In this document: piece after piece, positions 51,850 through 60,615 of the stretch
How positions within the stretch are numbered: the first letter of the stretch is position 1
Layout: every line of letters begins with the position of its first letter
Source: Arcicella rosea
Lineage (GTDB): Bacteria; Bacteroidota; Bacteroidia; Cytophagales; Spirosomataceae
Assembly: GCF_014204325.1 (NCBI RefSeq)
Contig: NZ_JACHKT010000001.1
Coordinates: 248,001-312,000, forward strand
Direction of reading: 5' to 3'
Length of the DNA: 64,000 nt
Translations under genes and position numbers: made by a program
The notes under the pieces: generated by a model
Told to the model about the DNA's origin: nothing
Databases searched by the model: none
Seen by the model: only the letters and a program-made list of their open reading frames with translations

Positions 51850-52803
51850 ATGGAAGAAACATCGCAAAGCAGTGGTTTTTGGAAAGTATTAACTGGTTTT
51901 TTAGCTATAATAGTCGGAATTCTTGTCTATTTGTTATTTAATGCTAACAGTTTTAAGAAATCTCAAGAAGAAGTTATTCGTCAAAAAATTCAAGCTTTAT
52001 CTTCAACAAGTATTCGTTTAGATTCAATCGGGATTCAATTAGATGCTAAAATTGCTCAAATAAAGTCATTAGGAGGGAAAGTTGAAGATTTGGAAGCGAC
52101 AAAAAAGCAATTAGAAAATGATAGAATGCTGATGAGAAGAGCTAATACATTTTCAGTAGCTCAATATGAAGAGAGAATCAAAGAATATGTAAGTATTTTA
52201 GTTAAAAAAGATTCAGAGATTGCCAAATTCAAGAAAGAAAATACCAAATTAGTTGAAAAAAATAAAAGTCTTGTCTCAGAAAATGTGTCATTAAGCAGTG
52301 AAAATATTCTGCTTAAAATGGTAAAACAAGGATTGAGTGATTCCCTAGAAGTTTATGCAAAAAGAAATCAAGCACTCACTGCAACAGTAAATTTAGCATC
52401 TTCTTTACAAGCACAATTAGTGAAAGTAAATGCTATTTCTAGTAGAAATAAAGAACGAAGTAACGGAGTTTACAGAGTATCAAAAATTGAAAAGATTAAA
52501 ATTATTTTTCAATTGCAGCCTAATTTGATTGCGAAACAAAATGTAAAATCGGTTTTTGTAAGAGTATTAGACCCAGACGGTGCAGTAATGTTCGATACAA
52601 ATGCGGGCTCTGGAAATTTTGAGTTAGCAGGAAAAGAAACTACTTATACTGTTAAAAAAGATATTCTTTATCAAAATATCGGACAAGCCGTTGAAATGAT
52701 TTATGCAAGAGGCGGAGCGACAAAATATAGAATTGGTCATTATATCGTAGAAATTTTTTGCGAAGGATATAAGATTGGTTCAGGTAGTTTTGATGTTAAA
52801 TAA
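51850..52803 (+). CDS. Membrane-anchored coiled-coil protein of unknown function
   Basis: ATG 51850 gives 317 residues; a GTG at 51826 is less likely. A single membrane segment (VLTGFLAIIVGILVYLLFNA, about 12-31) is followed by a long coiled coil (about 35-195, rich in K/E/S with SLVSENVSLSSENILLKMVK). The C-terminal domain of about 110 residues is beta-rich (IIFQLQPNLIAKQNVKSVFV, then YRIGHYIVEIFCEGYKIGSG). The overall shape is inner-membrane anchored with a distal small domain. No family is recognised. It is monocistronic, ending at the 52831 terminator. Confidence 0.65.
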   Translation: MEETSQSSGFWKVLTGFLAIIVGILVYLLFNANSFKKSQEEVIRQKIQALSSTSIRLDSIGIQLDAKIAQIKSLGGKVEDLEATKKQLENDRMLMRRANTFSVAQYEERIKEYVSILVKKDSEIAKFKKENTKLVEKNKSLVSENVSLSSENILLKMVKQGLSDSLEVYAKRNQALTATVNLASSLQAQLVKVNAISSRNKERSNGVYRVSKIEKIKIIFQLQPNLIAKQNVKSVFVRVLDPDGAVMFDTNAGSGNFELAGKETTYTVKKDILYQNIGQAVEMIYARGGATKYRIGHYIVEIFCEGYKIGSGSFDVK

Positions 52804-52830
52804 TCTGATAACAACTTAATAAAACAACAT

Positions 52831-52857
52831 AGCCCTTTCTTTTGAAAGGGCTTTTTT
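52831..52857 (+). terminator. Intrinsic terminator touching the next start codon
   Basis: AGCCCTTTC and GAAAGGGCT form a perfect 9-bp stem with a T4 loop, followed by T5. The next gene's ATG begins at 52858, directly after the T run. Confidence 0.9.
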
Positions 52858-53394
52858 ATGGAAAAGTCACTCAAAACATACGATTTTAAAAGTAATGAAA
52901 CCATTGCCTCTGTCGGTGCTTCTGGTGGAGTTTGGGAAATTTACTTTGCTTCACAAGTGGATGGATTAACATTTTATCTGCAAGATATTAATGAAGCATT
53001 ATGTAATGAGGAAGAAATTAAGGAAGGCATTTTGTTCTATGAAAAATTCTTAGGAAAGTCAATTCAAGGAAAATTTATCCCAGTTATTGGTACAGAAAAA
53101 AACACAAATCTACCCGAAAATACTTTTGATAAAGTATTGATTATTAATAGCTTTCATGAGTTTCTATTTCCCAATGCAATCTTGAATGATTGTAAATCAA
53201 TACTGAAAAAAGGAGGAATACTTTTTATCGAAGAACAATTAGCAAGGTACGCTGGAGAAATTCATGAAGGATGTTTAAAACCGCTTTATTTAGAAAGTGA
53301 ATTGATAGCTTTTGCAGAAAGCTGTGGTTTTGTCCTTCAAAGAATTGTTGATAAAGGAAATGAAGTAAAGATTTTTTGTTTTGGAAAAGCTTGA
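52858..53394 (+). CDS. SAM-dependent methyltransferase-like protein
   Basis: The 178-residue protein has a class I methyltransferase motif I (IASVGASGGVWEIYFA), a motif II acidic residue after YLQD, the motif IV region KVLIINSFHEFLF and SILKKGGILFIEEQ. The strand order fits a minimal methyltransferase domain. Substrate residues cannot be read. Oddly, the ATG lies immediately after the T run of the previous gene's terminator. The gene must be transcribed by read-through past it, or from a promoter inside the hairpin giving an almost leaderless mRNA, or a more upstream start is missing. A further terminator follows at 53405. Confidence 0.75.
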   Translation: MEKSLKTYDFKSNETIASVGASGGVWEIYFASQVDGLTFYLQDINEALCNEEEIKEGILFYEKFLGKSIQGKFIPVIGTEKNTNLPENTFDKVLIINSFHEFLFPNAILNDCKSILKKGGILFIEEQLARYAGEIHEGCLKPLYLESELIAFAESCGFVLQRIVDKGNEVKIFCFGKA

Positions 53395-53404
53395 GTCTAA
53401 AAGC

Positions 53405-53439
53405 AAAAAGGCGATTCCGTTTAACAGAATCGCCTTTTT
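53405..53439. terminator. Bidirectional intrinsic terminator
   Basis: AAAAAGGCGATTC and GAATCGCCTTTTT form a perfect 13-bp stem between convergent genes. Confidence 0.9.
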
Positions 53440-53455
53440 ATGTTTAAACTATAGC

Positions 53456-55438
53456 TTACTTCTTACTTAAAGAACTAATCCAAGTAGCAATTTTCTTCAC
53501 ATCACCTTTTGGTAAATGTGCCATTGGTGGCATCGGAGTAGCGAATTCTGGCCAGTTAGAAGGCTTTGGTTCATAAATCAAGGCTTCAATTTGAGCCACT
53601 GTATATTTACGTTTAGCAATTTCTTGATACGAAGGACCAACTGCACGTTCGTTTACTTTATGACAAGCCAAACAAGTACTTTTGCTTAATAATTTCATTG
53701 CCTCAGCATCTGAAATCACGCTTGATGTCATTTTTGCTTTCGCTTTTTCACCAGCTGCTGTTGGCATTGCTTCTTTCATTTGATTGTCTGGCGTATTTAC
53801 TTTTGCACCAGCATCAATGCGTTCACGTTGAGCACGAGTTTTTGGCGTTACTAAAGTGATATTTGCCTTAGCACCTTGTGGAATACTGTTTAAAGTGTAA
53901 TATGCCGAACCATGTAATACATTTAAACGAGAATTTGCAGAAAGTACGCCTTCTGGTTTAATGTCATGAATATAACCTTCACGTAAATTATCAACAACGA
54001 TACGTACTTTTAAACCGTCTTCACTAGCTTTTGCACCTCTTACAGCATTGTCTTTTCTATCAACAATTGGGCTACCATATACTGGATGATACTTGTATGT
54101 ATAGCTAGAAACATCATAATTATTTACATTTTCAGCCGTCTTTTTATCAACTGGCAAAGTAAATTCAATTTCAAAACCATCTGGCATTGCTCTAACGGCT
54201 TTCATTTCGAAAGGCATTTTTCCAGAGAATACTAATCTTTCTAAACCGAAAGCTTCTTTCCCTGTAGAACCCCAACCACGATTTGTTCCACCTACAAACA
54301 TTGCTTTGTCTGTTCCCCAAGCCATTCTTAGTACGCCTGAACGGAAACCGCTTCTGAAATCAAAAGAAGCACCTTGGAATTTACCGTTTACTTTTTCTAA
54401 GAATACTCTGGCAATTTTAGACATCCCTTCGTCACCAACAAAAACTTGACCTGCAAAAGGACCAAAACCACCTTGTGTTTCATCTTGAATGATTTCAGAA
54501 GTTGAAACGCCTAATACTCCATGAGGCAACCATACTGCTGGCGATTTAATGCCCATGTTTGGATACGTAGTTTTGCCCATTTCGTAAATCGTAGTCATTG
54601 GTTCATTTTTTACGTATTCTGGTTTTACTTTCGGGTTGTCTCTTGGGTCAACCTTTGAATAAATCATATCAGCACGCATTTTCACAGGAGAGTCTGGACG
54701 GTCTGCCCAAGCCAATGAAGCTGGATGACCCATGAAATCTCCTTTTTCTACTTGTGAAATAAAACCAGAACCCATCCAGTCACCTTGGTTATCTCCGTAG
54801 AAGAATTCTCCGTCAATCATACCAATTCCGCAAGGAGAACGCATACCCGCTGCAAATGGAGTCATTTTTCCATCTTCGGTAATTTTCATTGTCCAACCTC
54901 TCCAAGGCACAAAAGATTTTCCAGCCCACCAGTCAGAATTTCCAAATCCTACGTTTCCTGTTACATAAAAAGAACCATCTGAACCGATTTTAGGACCAAA
55001 AGAGTACTCATGGTAATGTCCAGAAATTGGCCAAGAATAAACTGTTTCATAGCGGTCAGCTTTGCCGTCGCCATTTTTATCAACCAATTTGGTTAATTCA
55101 CCTCTTTGTGCACAATACAGATTACCGTTTTTGTATGCAAGTCCTAAAATTTCGTGCAGACCGCTTGCAAATTTGCGGAATACTGGAGCACTAGAATTTG
55201 GGTTTTCGATGATATAAACATCTCCACGACGAGTAGAAGCAGCCAAATCACCATTCGGTAAAGTAACTAAACCACCAACTTCTAAAACGATTCCTTCTGG
55301 AATTGGAAGTTTGGCAATTTTATAATAATCGTTTTCGGTAGGAGTATCCTGTGCGAAAGCTCCAGTAGTCATTGCCAATGCCAAACCGATTTTGGTAATT
55401 GAATGGCTAAATGACTGGCTTATATTTTTGATATTCAT
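53456..55438 (-). CDS. Exported soluble-dehydrogenase-like protein with C-terminal cytochrome c
   Basis: ATG 55438 gives 660 residues and a signal peptide (MNIKNISQSFSHSITKIGLA, then LAMTTGAFAQ); a GTG at 55486 is rejected. Residues about 40-400 form a beta-propeller of the sorbosone/PQQ-glucose-dehydrogenase type (GGLVTLPNGDLAASTRRGDV, MRSPCGIGMIDGEFFYGDNQ). A beta-sandwich follows. The C-terminal heme-binding domain has CLACHKVN (CxxCH) with AVGPSYQEIA, and the axial methionine region TPMPPMAHLP. It probably oxidises a sugar or alcohol in the periplasm and passes electrons to its own heme. It lies 41 bases behind a 3-keto-disaccharide-hydrolase-like gene. The cofactor is inferred. Confidence 0.82.
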   Translation of the reverse strand: MNIKNISQSFSHSITKIGLALAMTTGAFAQDTPTENDYYKIAKLPIPEGIVLEVGGLVTLPNGDLAASTRRGDVYIIENPNSSAPVFRKFASGLHEILGLAYKNGNLYCAQRGELTKLVDKNGDGKADRYETVYSWPISGHYHEYSFGPKIGSDGSFYVTGNVGFGNSDWWAGKSFVPWRGWTMKITEDGKMTPFAAGMRSPCGIGMIDGEFFYGDNQGDWMGSGFISQVEKGDFMGHPASLAWADRPDSPVKMRADMIYSKVDPRDNPKVKPEYVKNEPMTTIYEMGKTTYPNMGIKSPAVWLPHGVLGVSTSEIIQDETQGGFGPFAGQVFVGDEGMSKIARVFLEKVNGKFQGASFDFRSGFRSGVLRMAWGTDKAMFVGGTNRGWGSTGKEAFGLERLVFSGKMPFEMKAVRAMPDGFEIEFTLPVDKKTAENVNNYDVSSYTYKYHPVYGSPIVDRKDNAVRGAKASEDGLKVRIVVDNLREGYIHDIKPEGVLSANSRLNVLHGSAYYTLNSIPQGAKANITLVTPKTRAQRERIDAGAKVNTPDNQMKEAMPTAAGEKAKAKMTSSVISDAEAMKLLSKSTCLACHKVNERAVGPSYQEIAKRKYTVAQIEALIYEPKPSNWPEFATPMPPMAHLPKGDVKKIATWISSLSKK

Positions 55439-55479
55439 TTGATTTTTCAGATTTAAAACCTCATTGTTTTGAGGGATTT

Positions 55480-57291
55480 TTACCACATTACAGAATATTG
55501 TACTTTGTCTTTTACTGGAACAAGTAAGATGGTATTGTCTCCAGATTTTTCAATCGTAGCAGCACTTGATACTTTGATGAAATAGTTTTTTCCATCTACT
55601 TCATACAAATCGTCAGTCAATTTTGTAATGCTTTTTCCAACTGCCAAACGGCAAAGCAAAGCAGTATTTGCTTCTGGATTTTTAAGCGTTAAAGTACGAG
55701 AAAGGTATTTTCCGTCGATTACTCTCACTTGATCTTCTACTTCTGTACCATAAATCTGATAACGGAAAGTTGGTAAATTATCAGCATCAACATCGTAACC
55801 TAAGGTACGGAAGTTAGCATTACTTGCCACAGCATCAGTCAATGAAGTTTTGGTTTCTCCTGATACAATTAAAGGAACATCACCAAGATTCAAGATTGGA
55901 CCTCTTGGACGAGAAGAACCATCGCCACGGTCATCCCACATAGGTGAAGTATTCAAGAAATCTCCTTTCCAGATTTGTGCAATTGAACCATTATCTAAAT
56001 CATAAGTATAGTGCAATTTGGCAGGATTTCCCACATTGATGGCATGAACGATACGTTTTGGCTTTTTACCATCTTTATAAATATCCGAGAACGAACGAAG
56101 TAAAGTAGATTCTGGAGCATCCAATAATATTGGGTCTGAAGGAGTACCCGCTAATACTGAACCTAAAGTATGGAAAGGAACGGCTCTGAAGTTAGGGCCT
56201 TGAACTTCCATCCCAAGAATTGGCGAAACCCAACCATCAGTTTTATAAATCGTGATTTCAACGGGAACATTTCCTGCTGGTAAATCCATTGAAGCAGTAC
56301 GTTTGTCACGTGAAGTTGTCCACTCGTCAGCAAGTAATTCTTTACCATTTACGTTCACATAATATTTACCACCCGCTTGAAAAGTAAAAGTATGTTTACC
56401 CGCTTCAGGTACTTTTAAAGTAGCATTGAAGATTTGAGCGAAATCGTTGGTTTTAGTGCCAACTTCCCAAGTAAGTTTATCTAATTTACCTGTAACATCA
56501 GGTTTTTTGCTCAAGAAATCTTTAGGCTCTCTGAAATTACCATAAAACACTTTGTAAGAAATGTCTGAAAGTTCAGCAGGTTTTCCACCTAAATTTGAAA
56601 GCTTAAAATTGCGGAAAGCCACTGGGCCGTGGTCTCCCTGAATCATAAATGGCCCTGTTGGTGCTTCTGTTTCAGAAATTGGGCCACCTGTTGGACCAGT
56701 CAATTCAACATTCTCTTGAATGATATACCCATTCAATTTAATAGAAAGTACTTTAGCATTAGCAATTTTTTTGCCAGAAGCATCGAAACGTGGTGCTTGG
56801 AATGAAATATCCATGTGTTGCCAAAGACCTGGAGCAAGGCAAGCATTTAATCTTGGAGCATGTCCTTCAAAAAGAATTTCTTTTCCATTTTCATAACGAC
56901 GACGTTTGTAAATACCGCCGCAGTCGCCCGTTGCAGGATTTTTTACGCCCCAGCTATCTAATAACTGAATTTCGTATCTTCCCATCAAGTAAAAACCTGA
57001 ATTAGAATGTACTGCCATCATAAAATCGAAAGAGACATCTACATCAGCAAATTCTGCAACTGACTGTAAATTAGCACGATTTTGAGGATTTGGTAAATTG
57101 GCAAGGACACCCTTTCCTGTTGCCAAAGTCATTGTTTCAGGTTTAGTGATGTCTGCTGTTACGTCACTAGCGATTTGCCAGTTTGTTTTGTCAGATGTTT
57201 TCCAAAAAGACATATCGTCTAAGGAAACACTTTGCTGGGCATTTACAAGCATTGGTAAACACAATGCAGAAACAAGCCAAGCTTTCTTCAT
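55480..57291 (-). CDS. Exported DUF1080 (3-keto-disaccharide-hydrolase-like) protein
   Basis: ATG 57291 (603 residues) begins a signal peptide (MKKAWLVSALCLPMLVNAQ); ATG 57309 and a TTG at 57357 are alternatives. The N-terminal half (about 25-240) is a concanavalin-like DUF1080 domain: DDMSFWKTSDKTNWQIASDV, DVDVSFDFMMAVHSNSGFYL, RYEIQLLDSWGVKN, GPFMIQGDHGPVAFRNFKL. These are the hallmarks of the family containing 3-keto-disaccharide hydrolase. A PA14-like middle (KHTFTFQAGGKYYVNVNGKE) and a C-terminal beta domain follow. It probably acts on oxidised sugars in the periplasm. The cytochrome-bearing dehydrogenase-like gene follows on the same transcript. Confidence 0.82.
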   Translation of the reverse strand: MKKAWLVSALCLPMLVNAQQSVSLDDMSFWKTSDKTNWQIASDVTADITKPETMTLATGKGVLANLPNPQNRANLQSVAEFADVDVSFDFMMAVHSNSGFYLMGRYEIQLLDSWGVKNPATGDCGGIYKRRRYENGKEILFEGHAPRLNACLAPGLWQHMDISFQAPRFDASGKKIANAKVLSIKLNGYIIQENVELTGPTGGPISETEAPTGPFMIQGDHGPVAFRNFKLSNLGGKPAELSDISYKVFYGNFREPKDFLSKKPDVTGKLDKLTWEVGTKTNDFAQIFNATLKVPEAGKHTFTFQAGGKYYVNVNGKELLADEWTTSRDKRTASMDLPAGNVPVEITIYKTDGWVSPILGMEVQGPNFRAVPFHTLGSVLAGTPSDPILLDAPESTLLRSFSDIYKDGKKPKRIVHAINVGNPAKLHYTYDLDNGSIAQIWKGDFLNTSPMWDDRGDGSSRPRGPILNLGDVPLIVSGETKTSLTDAVASNANFRTLGYDVDADNLPTFRYQIYGTEVEDQVRVIDGKYLSRTLTLKNPEANTALLCRLAVGKSITKLTDDLYEVDGKNYFIKVSSAATIEKSGDNTILLVPVKDKVQYSVMW

Positions 57292-57424
57292 AATTTGTAA
57301 ATTGGACATTTTTATTGGGATAATATTTTTAAAAACGAGCTTAAATATAGCACTCAAAAACTATACTATTATCCTTTGTTGAAGAGATTTTCAATTTACT
57401 TGTACCCATTGTATCCCATTTGCG

Positions 57425-57432
57425 TAACTTTG
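57425..57432 (+). promoter_or_regulatory. -7 box TAACTTTG for the carbonic-anhydrase-like gene
   Basis: TAACTTTG fits TAnnTTTG, 27 bases before the ATG at 57459. Confidence 0.6.
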
Positions 57433-57458
57433 TTTCAACGATATTAATTGAATTTTTC

Positions 57459-57947
57459 ATGGAAAATAAACTATTTATAGCTCCAAATGCTTCAGTAATG
57501 GGAAACGTAAGCTTTGGTAAAGATGTATCTGTTTGGTACGGAGCTGTTATCAGAGCTGATGTAGAGAAAATTAGCATTGGCGACCGTAGTAATATCCAAG
57601 ATACTGCTGTTTTGCATGCAGACCCTAATGACCCAACGGTTATTGGAAACGATGTAACAGTAGGGCATGGGGCAATTGTTCACGGTGCAACCATTGGGGA
57701 TTCTTCTCTGATTGGTATGCGTGCAACTGTTTTGAATAAAGCCATCATTGGGAAATATTGTATTATTGGGGCAAATGCTTTAGTGTCTGAAGGAATGCAA
57801 ATTCCAGATTATTCTTTGGTGGTTGGCGTTCCTGCTAAAATCATCCGACAAATTTCACTAGAACAAGCAGAAAAACTTACCTTGAGTGCCCTGCATTATG
57901 TAGAAATGGCAAAGAGACATCAAGCTGGCGAGTTTCCTTTGATTTAG
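57459..57947 (+). CDS. Gamma-carbonic-anhydrase-family hexapeptide protein
   Basis: ATG 57459 gives 162 residues; the TTG at 57420 precedes the promoter box. It is a left-handed beta-helix with hexapeptide repeats (VSFGKDVSVWYGAVIRADVE, ISIGDRSNIQDTAVLHADPN). The three zinc-ligand histidines are in VLHADP and VGHGAIVHGATIG. A C-terminal helix (EQAEKLTLSALHYVEMAKRH) closes the trimer. This is the YrdA/PaaY/CaiE-type subgroup, where carbonic anhydrase activity is variable. It is monocistronic. Confidence 0.88.
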   Translation: MENKLFIAPNASVMGNVSFGKDVSVWYGAVIRADVEKISIGDRSNIQDTAVLHADPNDPTVIGNDVTVGHGAIVHGATIGDSSLIGMRATVLNKAIIGKYCIIGANALVSEGMQIPDYSLVVGVPAKIIRQISLEQAEKLTLSALHYVEMAKRHQAGEFPLI

Positions 57948-58020
57948 TAGAAAATTTGAATTTTTTCATTACTGCTGAACTTAATTCCAAACCTAAAGAA
58001 AAAGATAGTTTGTAATATCT

Positions 58021-58272
58021 CATCGAAGATCAAAAGTATGTCTCGTGAGTCACAAAATCAGTCATCGAAGACCAAAAATATGTCTCGTGAATCACAAAAT
58101 CAGTCATCGAAGACCAAAAATATGTCTCGTGAATCACAAAATTAGTCATCGAAGACCAAAAATGTGTCTCGTGAGTCACAAAATCAGTCATCGAAGACCA
58201 AAAATGTGTCTCGTGAGTCACAAAATATCTCATCGAAGACTTAAAACATGTCTCGTGAGTCACAAAATATCT
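58021..58272. repeat. Tandem array of six 42-bp units
   Basis: Six contiguous 42-base units start CATCGAAGAC and contain ATGTCTCGTGA and CACAAAAT. Units 2-5 are almost identical; the first and last are more diverged. Each unit reads as two degenerate 21-base halves (TCGAAGACCAAAAATATGT and TCGTGAGTCACAAAATCAGT). Both strands stay open because 42 is a multiple of three, but one frame is closed by TAG in unit 3 and no gene signals are visible. It lies between the carbonic-anhydrase-like gene and the terminator of udk. Confidence 0.92.
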
Positions 58273-58285
58273 CATCCATCAAATA

Positions 58286-58324
58286 AAAAAATGGCTAATG
58301 ATTTTTCATGTCATTAGCCATTTT
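58286..58324. terminator. Bidirectional intrinsic terminator
   Basis: AAAATGGCTAATGA (58288-58301) and TCATTAGCCATTTT (58311-58324) form a perfect 14-bp stem with A and T runs, downstream of udk on the minus strand. Confidence 0.85.
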
Positions 58325-58341
58325 AACCTCTTAAAGAGAGT

Positions 58342-58968
58342 CTATATTTTACTTCTTAAATATCCTACTAAAATTTCAAGTCCTTTTTCGAAGTGAATAT
58401 TGTTAGGAATCACAATATCTGATGTTTTACGATAAGGTTTTACGTATTTTTTGAAAGCAGGTTCAACGTGGTTATCCCAGCGATACAATACTTCTTCTTT
58501 TTCGCCATAACCTCTTTCTTGTGCATCTCTTTTGATACGTCTGTCGAGTCTGATTTTACTTTTAGCATCCACAAAGATTTTTAAATCTAATAAATCTGCA
58601 ATTTCTTTAAAGTAAAAAACGAATAATCCTTCAACAACAATGATGGGCTTAGGCTGGAAGGTGATTATTTCTGGAACAATATCAGGATTGTTGAAAGTAT
58701 ATTCTTTTCGTTGGAAAGCTTCTCCTGAACGAATCGTTTCAACATCCAAAGCATACTGGTGTAAGTCTAACGATTCGGGTTCATCGAAATTAATATAACC
58801 ATGTTTGTCGATAACTTGCTCGTGTCTGTTTTTATAATAATTATCTTGCGAAATCAAACAAATTTCATCTTTTGAAAAAGAATGAAGTAATTGATTGAGA
58901 AATAATGTTTTGCCCGAAGCACTGCCTCCGGTGATGCCTACGATAAATGGTCGTTGGTCTGGTCTCAT
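58342..58968 (-). CDS. udk: Uridine kinase
   Basis: The 208-residue protein has a P-loop (FIVGITGGSASGKTLFLNQL), the LISQDNYYKN motif that binds the nucleoside, FDEPESLDLHQY, IIVVEGLFVFYF (Walker B-like) and VDAKSKIRLDRRIKRDAQER (lid). It matches Udk length and motifs; phosphoribulokinase is related but shorter motifs favour Udk. It phosphorylates uridine and cytidine in pyrimidine salvage. It is transcribed alone; a one-mismatch box (GACCTTTG on the minus strand) lies about 30 bases upstream. Confidence 0.92.
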   Translation of the reverse strand: MRPDQRPFIVGITGGSASGKTLFLNQLLHSFSKDEICLISQDNYYKNRHEQVIDKHGYINFDEPESLDLHQYALDVETIRSGEAFQRKEYTFNNPDIVPEIITFQPKPIIVVEGLFVFYFKEIADLLDLKIFVDAKSKIRLDRRIKRDAQERGYGEKEEVLYRWDNHVEPAFKKYVKPYRKTSDIVIPNNIHFEKGLEILVGYLRSKI

Positions 58969-59436
58969 AAAATGATTAAAGTCGTTGAAAAATTTTCACA
59001 AAGGTCGGAAAAGATTGTTACAACTTGTATTTTAATACTGACTCTTTTCTTGTTCCATCTCAGAAAGAATGCTTTTTGCCAGCTTTAAATGTATTTTGAA
59101 TGGATGCTTTTTCAAGTTTTAAAAAAGGTTTTTATAGAAAATGCTATAGTCTGAATCTTCGGAAGTTTACTATTTTTCAGAAAATAAACAAAAATTATAG
59201 TCATTGTTAATAAATGACTATTCATCAAAGTGCCTTAGTTAACAGGCTAAAAAAACTTTTTACGGAAATTGCTTGAGCTTAAAATTACCTTTTTTAATTT
59301 CTCGACTCCCAAATCGAAACTTTGAGCTTATCTTTGTCGTTCAATTTTATTAGAAGTGTTTAGTATGATTAATAAAGGTTTTTTCAAATAAAAACTATTC
59401 AAATTTTTGAAAAAGCGCAACCTTTAACACATAAAA
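58969..59436. other. 468-base intergenic region with one promoter box
   Basis: This is the divergent spacer between udk and mrp. TATCTTTG at 59329-59336 fits TAnnTTTG on the plus strand and would give mrp a leader of about 95 bases. The rest is AT-rich with no ORF, hairpin or repeat I can call. Confidence 0.6.
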
Positions 59437-60540
59437 ATGGGCGATTTAAAAATAAAAAAAGAAGACATCATCAGAGCCTTGTCAACAGTACAAGAACCAG
59501 ATTTGAAAAAAGATTTGGTGACGCTCAACATGATTAAAGACATTGAATTAGGCGTTGGTGAAGTTCGTTTTACGGTAGTACTTACCACTCCAGCTTGTCC
59601 ATTAAAAGAAAGAATTCGCAAAGAGTGCGAAGAAGCAATTCATACGCATGTTGACGAAAACCTAAGTGTTGTAATTGATATGACGGCAGATGTTACTTCT
59701 TCAAGAATGGGAACAACACTTTTGCCTAATGTAAAAAATATTATAGCCATTGCTTCGGGTAAAGGTGGTGTTGGGAAGTCAACAGTAACTGCTAATTTAG
59801 CAATGGCACTGAAGCTTTCAGGGGCTAAAGTTGGTATTATTGATGCTGATATTTCTGGACCTTCTATTCCAGTAATGTTTGGTGCAGAGGATATGCAACC
59901 TTTAGTAAGCCAAATTGATGGCAAAAACATGATTCAACCTATCATGCAATACGGCATCAAAATGATTTCAATGGGTTTTCTTGCTCCACAAGATAATCCA
60001 GTGCCGTGGAGAGGTCCAATGGCAACACAAGCTTTACGTCAGTTTTTTAGCGATACTCATTGGGGCGAATTAGATTATTTATTGATTGATTTACCGCCTG
60101 GTACTTCAGATATTCACCTTTCTTTGGTGCAATTAGTACCAGTAACGGGTGCGGTAATCGTAACAACGCCACAAAAAGTGGCTTTGGCAGATGCAACAAA
60201 AGGATTAATGTTCTTCCGTCAGCCACAAATCAATGTGCCAGTTTTAGGAGTTATTGAAAACATGGCATATTTCACGCCAGAAGAATTACCTGATAATAAA
60301 TATTATATTTTCGGGAAAGATGGCGGAAAGAATTTAGCCATTAAATATGAAACTGATTTATTAGGAGAAATTCCTTTGGTACAAAGTATCAGAGAAGCAG
60401 GTGATGAAGGAAAACCTGCGGTAATGAGCGATAGCATAATTGCTACTGCTTTCAAGAAATCAGCTGAATTGTTGGCTCAACAAGTTGCCATTAGAAACGC
60501 AACAAAAGAAAAGACCAAGCCAGTACAAGTAAAAGTGTAG
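59437..60540 (+). CDS. Mrp/ApbC-type iron-sulfur cluster carrier ATPase
   Basis: The 367-residue protein has an N-terminal DUF59/MIP18 domain (about 1-90: IIRALSTVQEPDLKKDLVTL, LTTPACPLKERI). A deviant Walker A P-loop follows (IAIASGKGGVGKSTVTANLA), then GIIDADISGPSIPVMFG, LLIDLPPGTSDIHLSL and VTTPQKVALADATKG. These are the features of Mrp/NBP35. The CxxC that many Mrp proteins carry near the C-terminus is absent (YFTPEELPDNKYYIFG), as in other Bacteroidota members I recall. It is a cytoplasmic dimer implicated in Fe-S transfer. The next gene, a NifU-like protein, starts 75 bases later, supporting that role. Confidence 0.9.
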   Translation: MGDLKIKKEDIIRALSTVQEPDLKKDLVTLNMIKDIELGVGEVRFTVVLTTPACPLKERIRKECEEAIHTHVDENLSVVIDMTADVTSSRMGTTLLPNVKNIIAIASGKGGVGKSTVTANLAMALKLSGAKVGIIDADISGPSIPVMFGAEDMQPLVSQIDGKNMIQPIMQYGIKMISMGFLAPQDNPVPWRGPMATQALRQFFSDTHWGELDYLLIDLPPGTSDIHLSLVQLVPVTGAVIVTTPQKVALADATKGLMFFRQPQINVPVLGVIENMAYFTPEELPDNKYYIFGKDGGKNLAIKYETDLLGEIPLVQSIREAGDEGKPAVMSDSIIATAFKKSAELLAQQVAIRNATKEKTKPVQVKV

Positions 60541-60615
60541 TTTTTTCTAGTATATTTGAGAGAAATATTACCATTAAAACGCAATAAAGAATCCTTTATC
60601 AGCGTGATACATTTT

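Noticed and set aside
58021-58272. CRISPR array
   Set aside because: The units are contiguous with no unique spacers, and no cas genes are in the window. The same applies to 6151-6420.
58030-58317. 81- and 90-residue frames on both strands over the 42-bp array
   Set aside because: Same reason as the first array; the frame starting with ATG in each unit is closed by TAG in unit 3.
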